Shown in pieces: positions 50,411-56,597 of a stretch of DNA of 64,000 bases. Position 1 is the stretch's first letter. Each line of letters opens with the position of its first letter. The position numbers were made by a program, and so were the translations under genes. A model generated the notes under the pieces. That model was given only the letters and a program-made list of their open reading frames with translations, was not told where the DNA came from and did not search any database. Where the stretch lies: assembly GCA_020847435.1 (NCBI GenBank), contig JADLBX010000032.1, forward strand, positions 62,001 to 126,000, given 5' to 3'. This DNA is from Anaerolineales bacterium (GTDB taxonomy: Bacteria > Chloroflexota > Anaerolineae > Anaerolineales > Villigracilaceae).

Positions 50411-50734
50411 TTCGTTGGTCGAGTAGTCCCGAATGCTCTTCCCTGGCACCGCCCGCCAGGGCAGGTGTGAGGGACGTACCGAGACCAACGATGTTCAAGA
50501 ATAATTTTGCTACAAGAGTTGCTTTACAATGTGGTGGTCTCGATACGCCCTTCGTCTCCGCCGCCAACGAACGGCGGCTTCGCTCAGGACTATTCGACCA
50601 CCGAGGTCAAATGGAATTAGAAGTCAGATGTTAGGAATTGAAACCCATTCCATTCCTGATGTCCGATGTCTAAGTCGGAGTAAGGCGAGAAAAATCTCGC
50701 GTTACGAATCAATTCACCAAAGGAGAAGTAAGCC
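50411..50734. repeat. Composite GGTCGAGTAG element, copy 2, and remaining gap before eutM
   Basis: Left arm from 50414 (GTTGGTCGAGTAGTCCCGAA ... CGTACCGAGACCAAC), carrying an extra GCCCGCCAGGGC stretch; spacer with TGTTCAAGAATAATTTTGCT and ACAAGAGTTGCTTTAC; right arm GGTGGTCTCGATACGCCC ... CTATTCGACCACC ending at 50602. The rest of the gap holds an AGGCGAGAAAAATCTCGCGT hairpin and the AAAGGAG of eutM. No gene is seen. Confidence 0.85.
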
Positions 50735-51058
50735 ATGCCTGTAGATGTTGCAATGATCGCTTTAGGAATGGTGGAGACCAAAGGTTTGGTCGGCGCGATC
50801 GAAGCCGCCGATGCGATGGTCAAAGCCGCAAACGTGACGCTGATCGGCAGTGAGTATGTCGGCGGCGGATACGTGACCGTGATGGTGCGCGGAGACGTCG
50901 GCGCGGTGAAAGCCGCCACAGACGCTGGCGCTGCCGCGGCAAAACGCGTCGGTGAACTTGCGTCGGTGCATGTGATTCCACGCCCGCACGGCGATGTCGA
51001 GATGATCCTGCCGCAGAATAGCAAGGGTTCGTTCGGCGGGCGGGGCAAAGAGAAGTAG
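50735..51058 (+). CDS. eutM: EutM/PduA-type hexameric shell protein
   Basis: A 107-residue BMC-H protein that builds the shell facets. The domain is complete: [61 protein letters not shown], and VHVIPRPH. The C-terminus is about 12 residues longer than EutM and rich in Gly/Lys ([12 protein letters not shown]). A good AAGGAG precedes the start. The stop codon TAG is the first part of a GTAGACA repeat. Confidence 0.95.
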   Translation: MPVDVAMIALGMVETKGLVGAIEAADAMVKAANVTLIGSEYVGGGYVTVMVRGDVGAVKAATDAGAAAAKRVGELASVHVIPRPHGDVEMILPQNSKGSFGGRGKEK

Positions 51059-51133
51059 ACACGTATTCAAGTAAACAAGTAGACACGGAACACATGTGTA
51101 CTTGTATACGTGTGTACATGTTTACCTGTCTAC
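51055..51133. repeat. GTAGACA/GTAAACA repeat, eutM-eutQ gap
   Basis: GTAGACACGTATTCAAGTAA, ACAAGTAGACACGG, and then the inverted run GTGTACTTGTATACGTGTGT and TTTACCTGTCTACC. It begins at the eutM stop and ends 6 bp before the eutQ start. Confidence 0.82.
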
Positions 51134-51139
51134 CTCCTC

Positions 51140-51691
51140 ATGCCGCGTCAATTATTTACTGCGGAGGATATCCGCCGCCTGGCGCGTGAGCGCGCGGGTC
51201 CGCTTGTGCTTGCGCCCGACGATATCGTCACAGCCGAAGCGCAGGACGTCGCGTTCGCTTTGGGCGTGAAGATGATTCGGGAAGCCGAATCAGCCGTCCC
51301 GTCGGAAAGAAGCGCCGCGTCCACTGCCGCGAATCTTCCGCCGTTGAAAGTCGTCAAAATGGCGAACGTCCAGATGGAGCAATTCATCGAGGGCAGGACC
51401 ACGCCGGGCGCTCACGTCTGGCTCAAGGATGTGGTCGTCACGCAGGATCGCTCGCCGATGGGCGCGGGGTTCATGTCGCTCGATAAAGGCGAGATGGCGT
51501 GGACGCTGACGTATGACGAAATTGACATTGTGCTGGAGGGCGAACTCGTGATCACGCGCGGCAGTGAGCAGGTGCGCGGCAAAACGGGCGATGTGATCTT
51601 CATCCCCAAAGGTTCGAGCATCACTTTTGGGACGCCCAACTGGACGCGCTTTGTGTATGTGGTGTTTCCGGTGAATTGGAATGAGAAATGA
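51140..51691 (+). CDS. eutQ: EutQ acetate kinase-like cupin
   Basis: A 183-residue protein with the two parts of EutQ: a short N-terminal module (RQLFTAEDIRRLARERAG, VLAPDDIVTAEAQDVAFALG) and a C-terminal cupin (HVWLKDVVVTQDRSPMGAGF, DEIDIVLEGELVITRG, GDVIFIPKGSSITFGTP). E. coli EutQ (233 residues) has acetate kinase activity and is needed for BMC biogenesis. The linker between the modules is short here. No ribosome-binding site is visible; the region upstream is a repeat. Confidence 0.9.
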   Translation: MPRQLFTAEDIRRLARERAGPLVLAPDDIVTAEAQDVAFALGVKMIREAESAVPSERSAASTAANLPPLKVVKMANVQMEQFIEGRTTPGAHVWLKDVVVTQDRSPMGAGFMSLDKGEMAWTLTYDEIDIVLEGELVITRGSEQVRGKTGDVIFIPKGSSITFGTPNWTRFVYVVFPVNWNEK

Positions 51692-51770
51692 GTAAACAAG
51701 TACACAGGTACACAAGTAGACAAATGCGCGGCTTACGTGTTTACATGTCTACGTGATTCCGTGTGTACGG
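51690..51770. repeat. GTAAACAAGTACACAGG repeat, eutQ-eutJ gap
   Basis: AGTAAACAAGTACACAGGTA, CACAAGTAGACAAATG, then GTGTTTACATGTCTACGTG in reverse. It starts in the eutQ TGA stop and fills the gap to eutJ. Confidence 0.8.
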
Positions 51771-51777
51771 ATAATTC

Positions 51778-52623
51778 ATGAATCCAAATCTCTCGACCCT
51801 GCTGACTCAGACAGACCGCATCATGGCTGGACAAAACGGCTGGCACGCGGACCCAAACCTGATTTTCCCCTCAGGCGTTTATCAAGGACGCGTCCATGTC
51901 GGCGTGGATTTGGGAACGGCGTACACGGTGCTGGTCGTTCTCGATGAAAACTATCAGCCGATTGCCGGCGAGTATCAATTCGCCGAGGTGACGCGCGATG
52001 GGTTGGTTGTGGACTTCATCGGCGCGGTGGATTTGTTGCGTTCGATGAAGGCGAGAGTTGAGCAGAAACTCGGGTTCAAGTTGACCTCCGCCGCGACGGC
52101 GTATCCGCCGGGTGTGCCGCAAGCGGAAGTGCGCGCGACCGCCAACGTTCTGCACGGCGCGGAACTCGATTGCACAGGCGTCATTGATGAACCGAGCGCG
52201 GCGAACAACGTGTTGAAAATCCGCGACGGCGCGATCGTGGATGTGGGCGGCGGCACGACCGGCATTGCCATCTTCAAAGATGGAAAGGCAGTCTACACCG
52301 CCGACGAGCCGACAGGCGGAACACATTTTTCGCTGGTCATCGCCGGCTCGACGGGAAAGACGTTCGAGGAGGCGGAGGCGATGAAGAAGGACCCGGCGGA
52401 GCAGACGCGGTTGTTCCCTGTCGTCCGCCCGGTGATGGAGAAAGTCGCTTCGATCATCAACCGGCACATTGCAGGTCATGCGGTTGACAAGCTCTATCTG
52501 GTCGGCGGCACGTGCGCGTTTGCAGGCATGGATGAAGTGATTCAAGAAATGACGGGAATCGAAACGGCGTTGCCGGGCAATCCGCTGTTCGTTACGCCGC
52601 TTGGGATTGCGATGAATAATTAA
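51778..52623 (+). CDS. eutJ: EutJ chaperone-like ATPase
   Basis: A 281-residue actin/Hsp70-like protein (E. coli EutJ 278). Seen: HVGVDLGTAYTVLVVLDE, VDFIGAVDLLRSMKARVE, AATAYPPGVPQAEVRATANV, GVIDEPSAANNVLKIRDG, AIVDVGGGTTGIAIFKDGKA, and LVGGTCAFAGMDEVI. It is supposed to assist assembly or repair of Eut proteins; its exact role is not established. No clear Shine-Dalgarno. Confidence 0.93.
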   Translation: MNPNLSTLLTQTDRIMAGQNGWHADPNLIFPSGVYQGRVHVGVDLGTAYTVLVVLDENYQPIAGEYQFAEVTRDGLVVDFIGAVDLLRSMKARVEQKLGFKLTSAATAYPPGVPQAEVRATANVLHGAELDCTGVIDEPSAANNVLKIRDGAIVDVGGGTTGIAIFKDGKAVYTADEPTGGTHFSLVIAGSTGKTFEEAEAMKKDPAEQTRLFPVVRPVMEKVASIINRHIAGHAVDKLYLVGGTCAFAGMDEVIQEMTGIETALPGNPLFVTPLGIAMNN

Positions 52624-52630
52624 GTTGGAC

Positions 52631-52761
52631 GTTGGTCGAGTAGGGCGTAGCCCGTATCGAGACCAACGCTGTTCAAGAAAAATTTTGTAACGAGAACTAC
52701 TTTACGCACTGGTGGTCTCGATACGCCCTTCGCAACAACCGCTCAGGGCTACTCGACCACC
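52631..52761. repeat. Composite GGTCGAGTAG element, copy 3 (eutJ-shell gap)
   Basis: Left arm GTTGGTCGAGTAGGGCGTAG...GTATCGAGACCAAC, spacer GCTGTTCAAGAAAAATTTTG and TAACGAGAACTACTTTAC, right arm GGTGGTCTCGATACGCCC...CTACTCGACCACC. Same orientation as copy 2. A GGAG for the next gene follows. Confidence 0.88.
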
Positions 52762-52778
52762 GGGCTGATTGGAGACCT

Positions 52779-53411
52779 ATGGCATCAGATCAATTTTCAT
52801 TACGCGTGTACTCCTACCTCGACCGGATGCAGCCGCAGTACGCGGCGTTCGTCGGGACGATCACTCAGGGAGACCTTCCCACCGAGGGCATGGCTTCCTT
52901 GTATGTGGAGGTTGCGCCGGGCAATGAGGTGTTCCGGCTCGTGGATATTGCGGTCAAATCCACCGAAGCGAAGCCGGGCGCGCAACTGGTTGAGCGCGAG
53001 TTCGGCATGTTCGAGGTCCACTCGCATTCGCAAGCGGAAGTGTTGGAAGCCGGGCGGATCGTTTTGGATCGGTTGAACCTCAAGCCCGAGGAACGCATCA
53101 AGCCATTCATCGCCTCGGTGCAGATCATCACCAACGTGGATCCGTATCAAGCGCAGTTGTTGAATCGCTTCCGCCGCGGCTCGATGCTCGTCCCCGGCGA
53201 GACGATGCTTGTTTTGGAATGCGCGCCCGCCGCGTACATCAACTACGCGTGCAACGAAGCCGAAAAAGGCGCGAACATAAAAATCCTGCATGTGTCGTCT
53301 GTGGGACGGTTCGGTCGCATGTGGCTATCTGGCTCCGAAGCGGAGATCGTTTCGGCGCGCAACGCGGCGGTCAAGGCGTTGGAGGGGTTGGATGGAAGAC
53401 CTGAGAAGTAA
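52779..53411 (+). CDS. Tandem BMC-domain (trimeric) shell protein
   Basis: A 210-residue protein with two BMC-like domains that both look permuted in the EutL/EutS manner: first MASLYVEVAPGNEVFRLVDI, AVKSTEAKPGAQLVEREF, SQAEVLEAGRIVLDRL; second MLVLECAPAAYINYACNEAE, KGANIKILHVSSVGRFGRMW, SARNAAVKALEGL. It should form trimers like EutL but is a separate type; no direct E. coli Eut counterpart. GGAG precedes the ATG at the right distance. Its TAA stop lies in the AATTAGTAATTGG repeat. Confidence 0.82.
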   Translation: MASDQFSLRVYSYLDRMQPQYAAFVGTITQGDLPTEGMASLYVEVAPGNEVFRLVDIAVKSTEAKPGAQLVEREFGMFEVHSHSQAEVLEAGRIVLDRLNLKPEERIKPFIASVQIITNVDPYQAQLLNRFRRGSMLVPGETMLVLECAPAAYINYACNEAEKGANIKILHVSSVGRFGRMWLSGSEAEIVSARNAAVKALEGLDGRPEK

Positions 53412-53480
53412 TTAGTAATTGGTAATTTACGGTGGTCGAGTAGCCCCGAATGCTCTTTGAGGGGCGTATCGAGACCACCG
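53408..53480. repeat. AATTAGTAATTGGTAATT plus solo GGTCGAGTAG arm
   Basis: GTAATTAGTAATTGGTAATT is followed directly by GGTGGTCGAGTAGCCCCGAA ... CGTATCGAGACCACC. Two families are adjacent here, in the gap before the last gene of the operon. Confidence 0.82.
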
Positions 53481-53514
53481 CGCTCAATTGAGACTGGAGA
53501 TTGGAGACTGGTGT

Positions 53515-53853
53515 ATGGCAAAGATTTTCTACACCGAACGTGACATTGACGAGATGAAGGCACGCGGCGTCACGTCCATTGATGTGACCGAAAATGTTGT
53601 CATCACAGATTTGGCGTTGGAGCGCGCCATGCGCTACGAGATGAAGATCAACCGCGCCGAGGGCTCGTCCGCGCCGAAAGCGACGATGAGCGGATCGGTG
53701 AATCTGGTCGCGGCGTATCCGCGGACGGAATCCGCTGGCGATGCGGAGTTGAAGCAAAGGATCAAGTCGGCGGCGCTGGCAAAATTGGATGGTCAGGTGG
53801 ACGCGGCGATGTTGGACGCGGTCATTTCGAGGGTGGTCTCATCGCTCAAGTAA
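53515..53853 (+). CDS. Small EutQ/EutT-N-terminal-like protein with C-terminal helix
   Basis: A 112-residue protein. Residues 1-45 (KIFYTERDIDEMKARGVTSI, VVITDLALERAMRYEMKI) align by eye with the N-terminal modules of EutQ and EutT (pattern: xxTxxDIRxxxxxG, then ITPxAxExAxxxGxxI). A linker rich in Ser/Ala follows, and the C-terminus LDAVISRVVSSLK is an amphipathic helix resembling targeting peptides. GGAG precedes the start at 53515. Last gene of the eut operon, followed by a terminator. Function unknown. Confidence 0.72.
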   Translation: MAKIFYTERDIDEMKARGVTSIDVTENVVITDLALERAMRYEMKINRAEGSSAPKATMSGSVNLVAAYPRTESAGDAELKQRIKSAALAKLDGQVDAAMLDAVISRVVSSLK

Positions 53854-53874
53854 TTTTCCCCAAAGAATAAATCA

Positions 53875-53902
53875 ACCCGCCGAAAGGCGGGTGTTTGTTT
53901 TA
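53875..53902 (+). terminator. Rho-independent terminator of the eut operon
   Basis: ACCCGCC and GGCGGGT pair around GAAA and are followed by GTTTGTTTT. It lies 20 bp after the last eut gene. Confidence 0.9.
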
Positions 53903-53910
53903 ATCAAATA

Positions 53911-53972
53911 TGTAGGGGCACAGCGAATCCCGGATTGATATTACCGATTAATCGTCCCGCTGCGCCCCTACA
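53911..53972. repeat. TGTAGGGGCACAGCG inverted repeat
   Basis: TGTAGGGGCACAGCG and CGCTGCGCCCCTACA, one mismatch, flank a 32-bp centre. The same AGGGGCACAGCG motif forms the ends of the element at 57824-58087. It closes the gap to the SET gene. Confidence 0.82.
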
Positions 53973-53974
53973 AT

Positions 53975-54451
53975 TTATAACGTCGGCAAGTTCTTTGCCG
54001 TTGCATTCAACAGATCGATCATCTCCTCACGGATGTGCTTATTGAGGAAATGATGCTCCAGCGTGGACAGCGGCAGGAAGCGCGCGCCCGCCACCACGTG
54101 GATGCAGTTCGTCGAACCGCACAGACAGATGAACGGCGCGTCCATCTCCCATTCGGTGGAGGGATAGAAGAATGAGAGTTCCTCTCCCTTTTCGATGTCG
54201 CGGCGCGCGACCATCTCCATCTTTGCGGTGTCGAGAATCACGTTGGGATCGCAGGAATGGTTCAACGCGGCGAGTTTTCCCACGTCGGTGTGTTCGGTGC
54301 GATCAATTTGCACGGTGAAGCGATTCGGCTTGTTTACCACTTTCTCGCGCGGAATCTCACAGATCACCTCGCCTTTTTTGTATTGCTGTTTTGTGACCAG
54401 ACTTCTGAATTTATTCTCGGTCTTGATCACGAGCGTTTCCATCGAAACCAT
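53975..54451 (-). CDS. SET-domain protein
   Basis: A 158-residue bacterial SET-domain protein. The AdoMet-binding and catalytic signature is LAALNHSCDPN, with RRDIEKGEELSFFY as the following motif (Tyr) and a Cys-rich C-terminal CLCGSTNCIHVV like a post-SET segment. SET proteins methylate lysine in proteins; the target here is unknown. AAAGGATAAAACT precedes the start. Divergent from the HtrA-like gene. Confidence 0.85.
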   Translation of the reverse strand: MVSMETLVIKTENKFRSLVTKQQYKKGEVICEIPREKVVNKPNRFTVQIDRTEHTDVGKLAALNHSCDPNVILDTAKMEMVARRDIEKGEELSFFYPSTEWEMDAPFICLCGSTNCIHVVAGARFLPLSTLEHHFLNKHIREEMIDLLNATAKNLPTL

Positions 54452-54669
54452 AGTTTTATCCTTTCGGTTAAATGTTCATGCGAACATTTTATAAGTATAG
54501 CGATAATAAAAATAATTTCAAGGGCTTGGATGACAAAGATAAAAACTTTAAGAAACTCCCCAAACGGCTAGGATGCGAACCCATCGAACGCCCGATGTAT
54601 TTTATTTTCATATGCAATACACTATCAGCGCTTGGTACAAGTAAACCAATATGATATAAGGAGTGCATC
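54452..54669. other. AT-rich divergent intergenic region
   Basis: Much more AT-rich than its surroundings, as expected for promoters of both neighbours. ATGTTCATGCGAACAT at 54472-54487 is an inverted repeat (ATGTTC, 4-bp spacer, GAACAT) 20 bp upstream of the SET start and may be an operator. A 60-codon frame in the region has no support as a gene. Confidence 0.45.
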
Positions 54670-55560
54670 ATGTCTGAACTAACCAATTTTTCAAACGCGC
54701 TTACCTCCGCTGTGGAAAAAGGCGGCGCAAGCACCATCCTTGTGGATGCGCGCAAACGCTATCCCGCCAGCGGAATCGCATACGCCGAAGACCTCGTCCT
54801 CACTGCCGATCACGTGATCACGCGTGAAGATATAAAAGTGATTCTTCCCGACGGCAAGAGCCTCGCGGCGACAGTCGCTGGTCGCGACGCAGGCTCCGAT
54901 CTTGCGTTGCTCAAACTCACTGAAAAAGTTTTGACTCCCGCAAAGACATCGAACGACGTCAAAGTCGGTCAACTTGTGTTGGCGCTCGGACGACCAAACG
55001 TCTCAGGCATTCAAGCCTCGTGGGGCATCGTCACTGCGATCGCTGGTCCTGCGCGCACGCATCGAGGCGGCTTGCTCGACGAATACATCCAGACCGAAAC
55101 GACGCCGTATCCTGGCTTCTCTGGCGGTCCGCTCGTCAACACCGAAGGCGAAGTCCTTGGACTCAACACCTCGGGTCTCACGCATGGGTCAGCGCTCACG
55201 ATTCCCGTCAACGTGGCGTGGCGCATCGCGGGCGAACTCGCAAAGCATGGCTCGGTCAAACGCGGGTATCTCGGCGTTCGCACACAGCCCGTTGAAATCC
55301 CCGAAGCCGCGCGCAAGAGTCTCAAGCGCGACCAAACCAGCGGCTTGCTCGTGTTGTGGCTCGAAGAAAACGGACCCGCGCAACAAGGCGGCTTGTTTGT
55401 CGGCGACACGATCGTCGCAATTGCCAATCAACCCGTCAGCGACCCCGACGATCTCTTTGCCGCGCTCAACAGCGAAACTGTCGGCAAGTCTGTCGCGGTC
55501 GAAGTGTTGCGCGGCGGCAAGCCCGAAACGGTCAACGTGAGGGTAGGCGAACGCAAGTGA
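54670..55560 (+). CDS. HtrA/Deg-like serine protease with PDZ domain, no signal peptide
   Basis: A 296-residue protein. The trypsin-like domain has the catalytic His in LVLTADHVITRE, the Asp in DAGSDLALLKL and the Ser in PYPGFSGGPLVN; residues about 205-295 form a PDZ domain (RGYLGVRTQPVEIPE, GPAQQGGLFVGDTIVAI, VEVLRGGKPETVNV). Unlike usual HtrA proteases, the N-terminus (SELTNFSNALTSAVEKGG) has no signal or membrane helix, so a cytoplasmic location is suggested. AAGGAG precedes the ATG. Confidence 0.9.
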   Translation: MSELTNFSNALTSAVEKGGASTILVDARKRYPASGIAYAEDLVLTADHVITREDIKVILPDGKSLAATVAGRDAGSDLALLKLTEKVLTPAKTSNDVKVGQLVLALGRPNVSGIQASWGIVTAIAGPARTHRGGLLDEYIQTETTPYPGFSGGPLVNTEGEVLGLNTSGLTHGSALTIPVNVAWRIAGELAKHGSVKRGYLGVRTQPVEIPEAARKSLKRDQTSGLLVLWLEENGPAQQGGLFVGDTIVAIANQPVSDPDDLFAALNSETVGKSVAVEVLRGGKPETVNVRVGERK

Positions 55561-55573
55561 TTCACGCCATTAT

Positions 55574-55610
55574 GTCATTGCGAGACCCGCGTAGCGGGTC
55601 TCGCAATGAC
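55574..55610. repeat. Perfect short hairpin of the GTCATTGCGAG family
   Basis: GTCATTGCGAGACCCGC, three bases, then the exact reverse complement. The shortest member of the family; could also act as a terminator between the protease and the regulator gene. Confidence 0.85.
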
Positions 55611-55626
55611 GGGACGTGTTGAGTCT

Positions 55627-56202
55627 ATGATTCGAGTCTTGCTAAGAATTTCCTCTCCCGCCTTGCGCGCTGGATTGCAAGCGTTACTCGCGACCGACGC
55701 GTCGATTAAAGTTGTCAATGATTCTTTGGATGAAGAAAGCGAAGCGGACGTGATCATCACGTCCGCTTCGCCCGCTTCTATTCTGGGACGTGAGCCTGCC
55801 GCGCCCTCGTCGGCTGGAGTCCTCCTCCTAGGCGGCGACCCGCTTCCCGTCGAGGAAATGAAGCGATTGCCCCACGTGTGGGGAATCCTGCCCGTCGATT
55901 CATCCGCCGAAGAGTTGACCGCCGCCGTCCACGCGTTGTCACAGGGACTCATCGTCGGCGCGCCGCAGTTGTTATTCGAATCGGATAGCGAACCCGTCGA
56001 GCGCGGTCCGCTCACCGAACGGGAATTGGAAGCGCTTAATTTATTGGCGCGGGGATTGGCGAACAAACAGATCGCCGTCGAATTGGGAATCAGCGAACAC
56101 ACCGTGAAATTTCACGTCTCATCGATCTACGCAAAACTCAACGTGACCAACCGCACCGAAGCCGTGCGCGCAGGTCTGCGCGGCGGGTGGATCGCGCTCT
56201 AG
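55627..56202 (+). CDS. LuxR-type response regulator with degenerate receiver
   Basis: A 191-residue protein. The receiver-like part (IRVLLRISSPALRAGLQALL, EADVIITSASPAS) lacks the usual acidic pair after strand 1 and the phosphoacceptor Asp after strand 3, so ordinary phosphorylation is unlikely. The C-terminal LuxR HTH is intact: GPLTERELEALNLLARGLAN, KQIAVELGISEHTVKFHVSS, IYAKLNVTNRTEAVRAG. Start at 55627; an earlier in-frame ATG lies in the hairpin repeat. Its stop overlaps the convergent ABM gene by 4 bp. Confidence 0.85.
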   Translation: MIRVLLRISSPALRAGLQALLATDASIKVVNDSLDEESEADVIITSASPASILGREPAAPSSAGVLLLGGDPLPVEEMKRLPHVWGILPVDSSAEELTAAVHALSQGLIVGAPQLLFESDSEPVERGPLTERELEALNLLARGLANKQIAVELGISEHTVKFHVSSIYAKLNVTNRTEAVRAGLRGGWIAL

Positions 56203-56489
56203 ATTCCATGACCGCCCACTGGCTTGGTCTCAAACCGCTCGCCGAACCCAGCGATGAGCGACCTGCCGCGTGAAATTGCATTTTGAACAGAGGGTAACGA
56301 TAGCGACGCTTTGTGGCTTTCTTCGTTTTCCCACACTTCGGTGATCCAAATCGCATTCTCGTCAGTCGGGTCTTTTGCGATCACATAACTCAAACAGCCA
56401 GGCATATCGTGGATGCCATCCAACAAAATGGCGATCAACGCATCGCGCTGACCTGGCGTTGCATTCATTTTTCCAATCAAGCCATACAT
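56199..56489 (-). CDS. ABM-family (antibiotic biosynthesis monooxygenase-like) protein
   Basis: A 96-residue dimeric alpha-beta barrel protein: YGLIGKMNATPGQRDALIAI, GCLSYVIAKDPTDENAIWI, TEVWENEESHKASLSLPSVQ. YgiN-like members are small monooxygenases or of unknown function. The start at 56489 has GGAG 7 bases upstream; the ATG two codons earlier is too close to it. Confidence 0.85.
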   Translation of the reverse strand: MYGLIGKMNATPGQRDALIAILLDGIHDMPGCLSYVIAKDPTDENAIWITEVWENEESHKASLSLPSVQNAISRGRSLIAGFGERFETKPVGGHGI

Positions 56490-56522
56490 ACCCATACTCC
56501 ATTATCAAATATATTCTCAAGA

Positions 56523-56593
56523 ATGTCATGCTGAACGTGGCGAAGCGTCTCTACTCTCGCGATAGGAGATTGCATCTCGAAGACTCGCAATGA
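56523..56593. repeat. TGTCATGCTGAACG / CTCGCAATGACA repeat
   Basis: ATGTCATGCTGAACGTGGCG at one end, TAGGAGATTGCATCTCGAAG and CTCGCAATGACA at the other, a divergent member of the TGTCATTGCGAG family upstream of the ABM gene and downstream of the radical SAM gene. Confidence 0.65.
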
Positions 56594-56597
56594 CAAA

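Noticed and set aside
51055-51770. CRISPR-like array in the GTAGACA repeats
   Set aside because: Units are of irregular length and appear in both orientations without unique spacers of constant size; no cas genes.
54472-54487. LexA-type SOS box at ATGTTCATGCGAACAT
   Set aside because: Orientation and spacing (GTTC-N4-GAAC) do not match the known GAAC-N4-GTTC or direct-repeat boxes; kept only as a possible operator.
54472-54654. 60-codon frame between the SET and protease genes
   Set aside because: No ribosome-binding site, no homology and it overlaps the expected promoter region.
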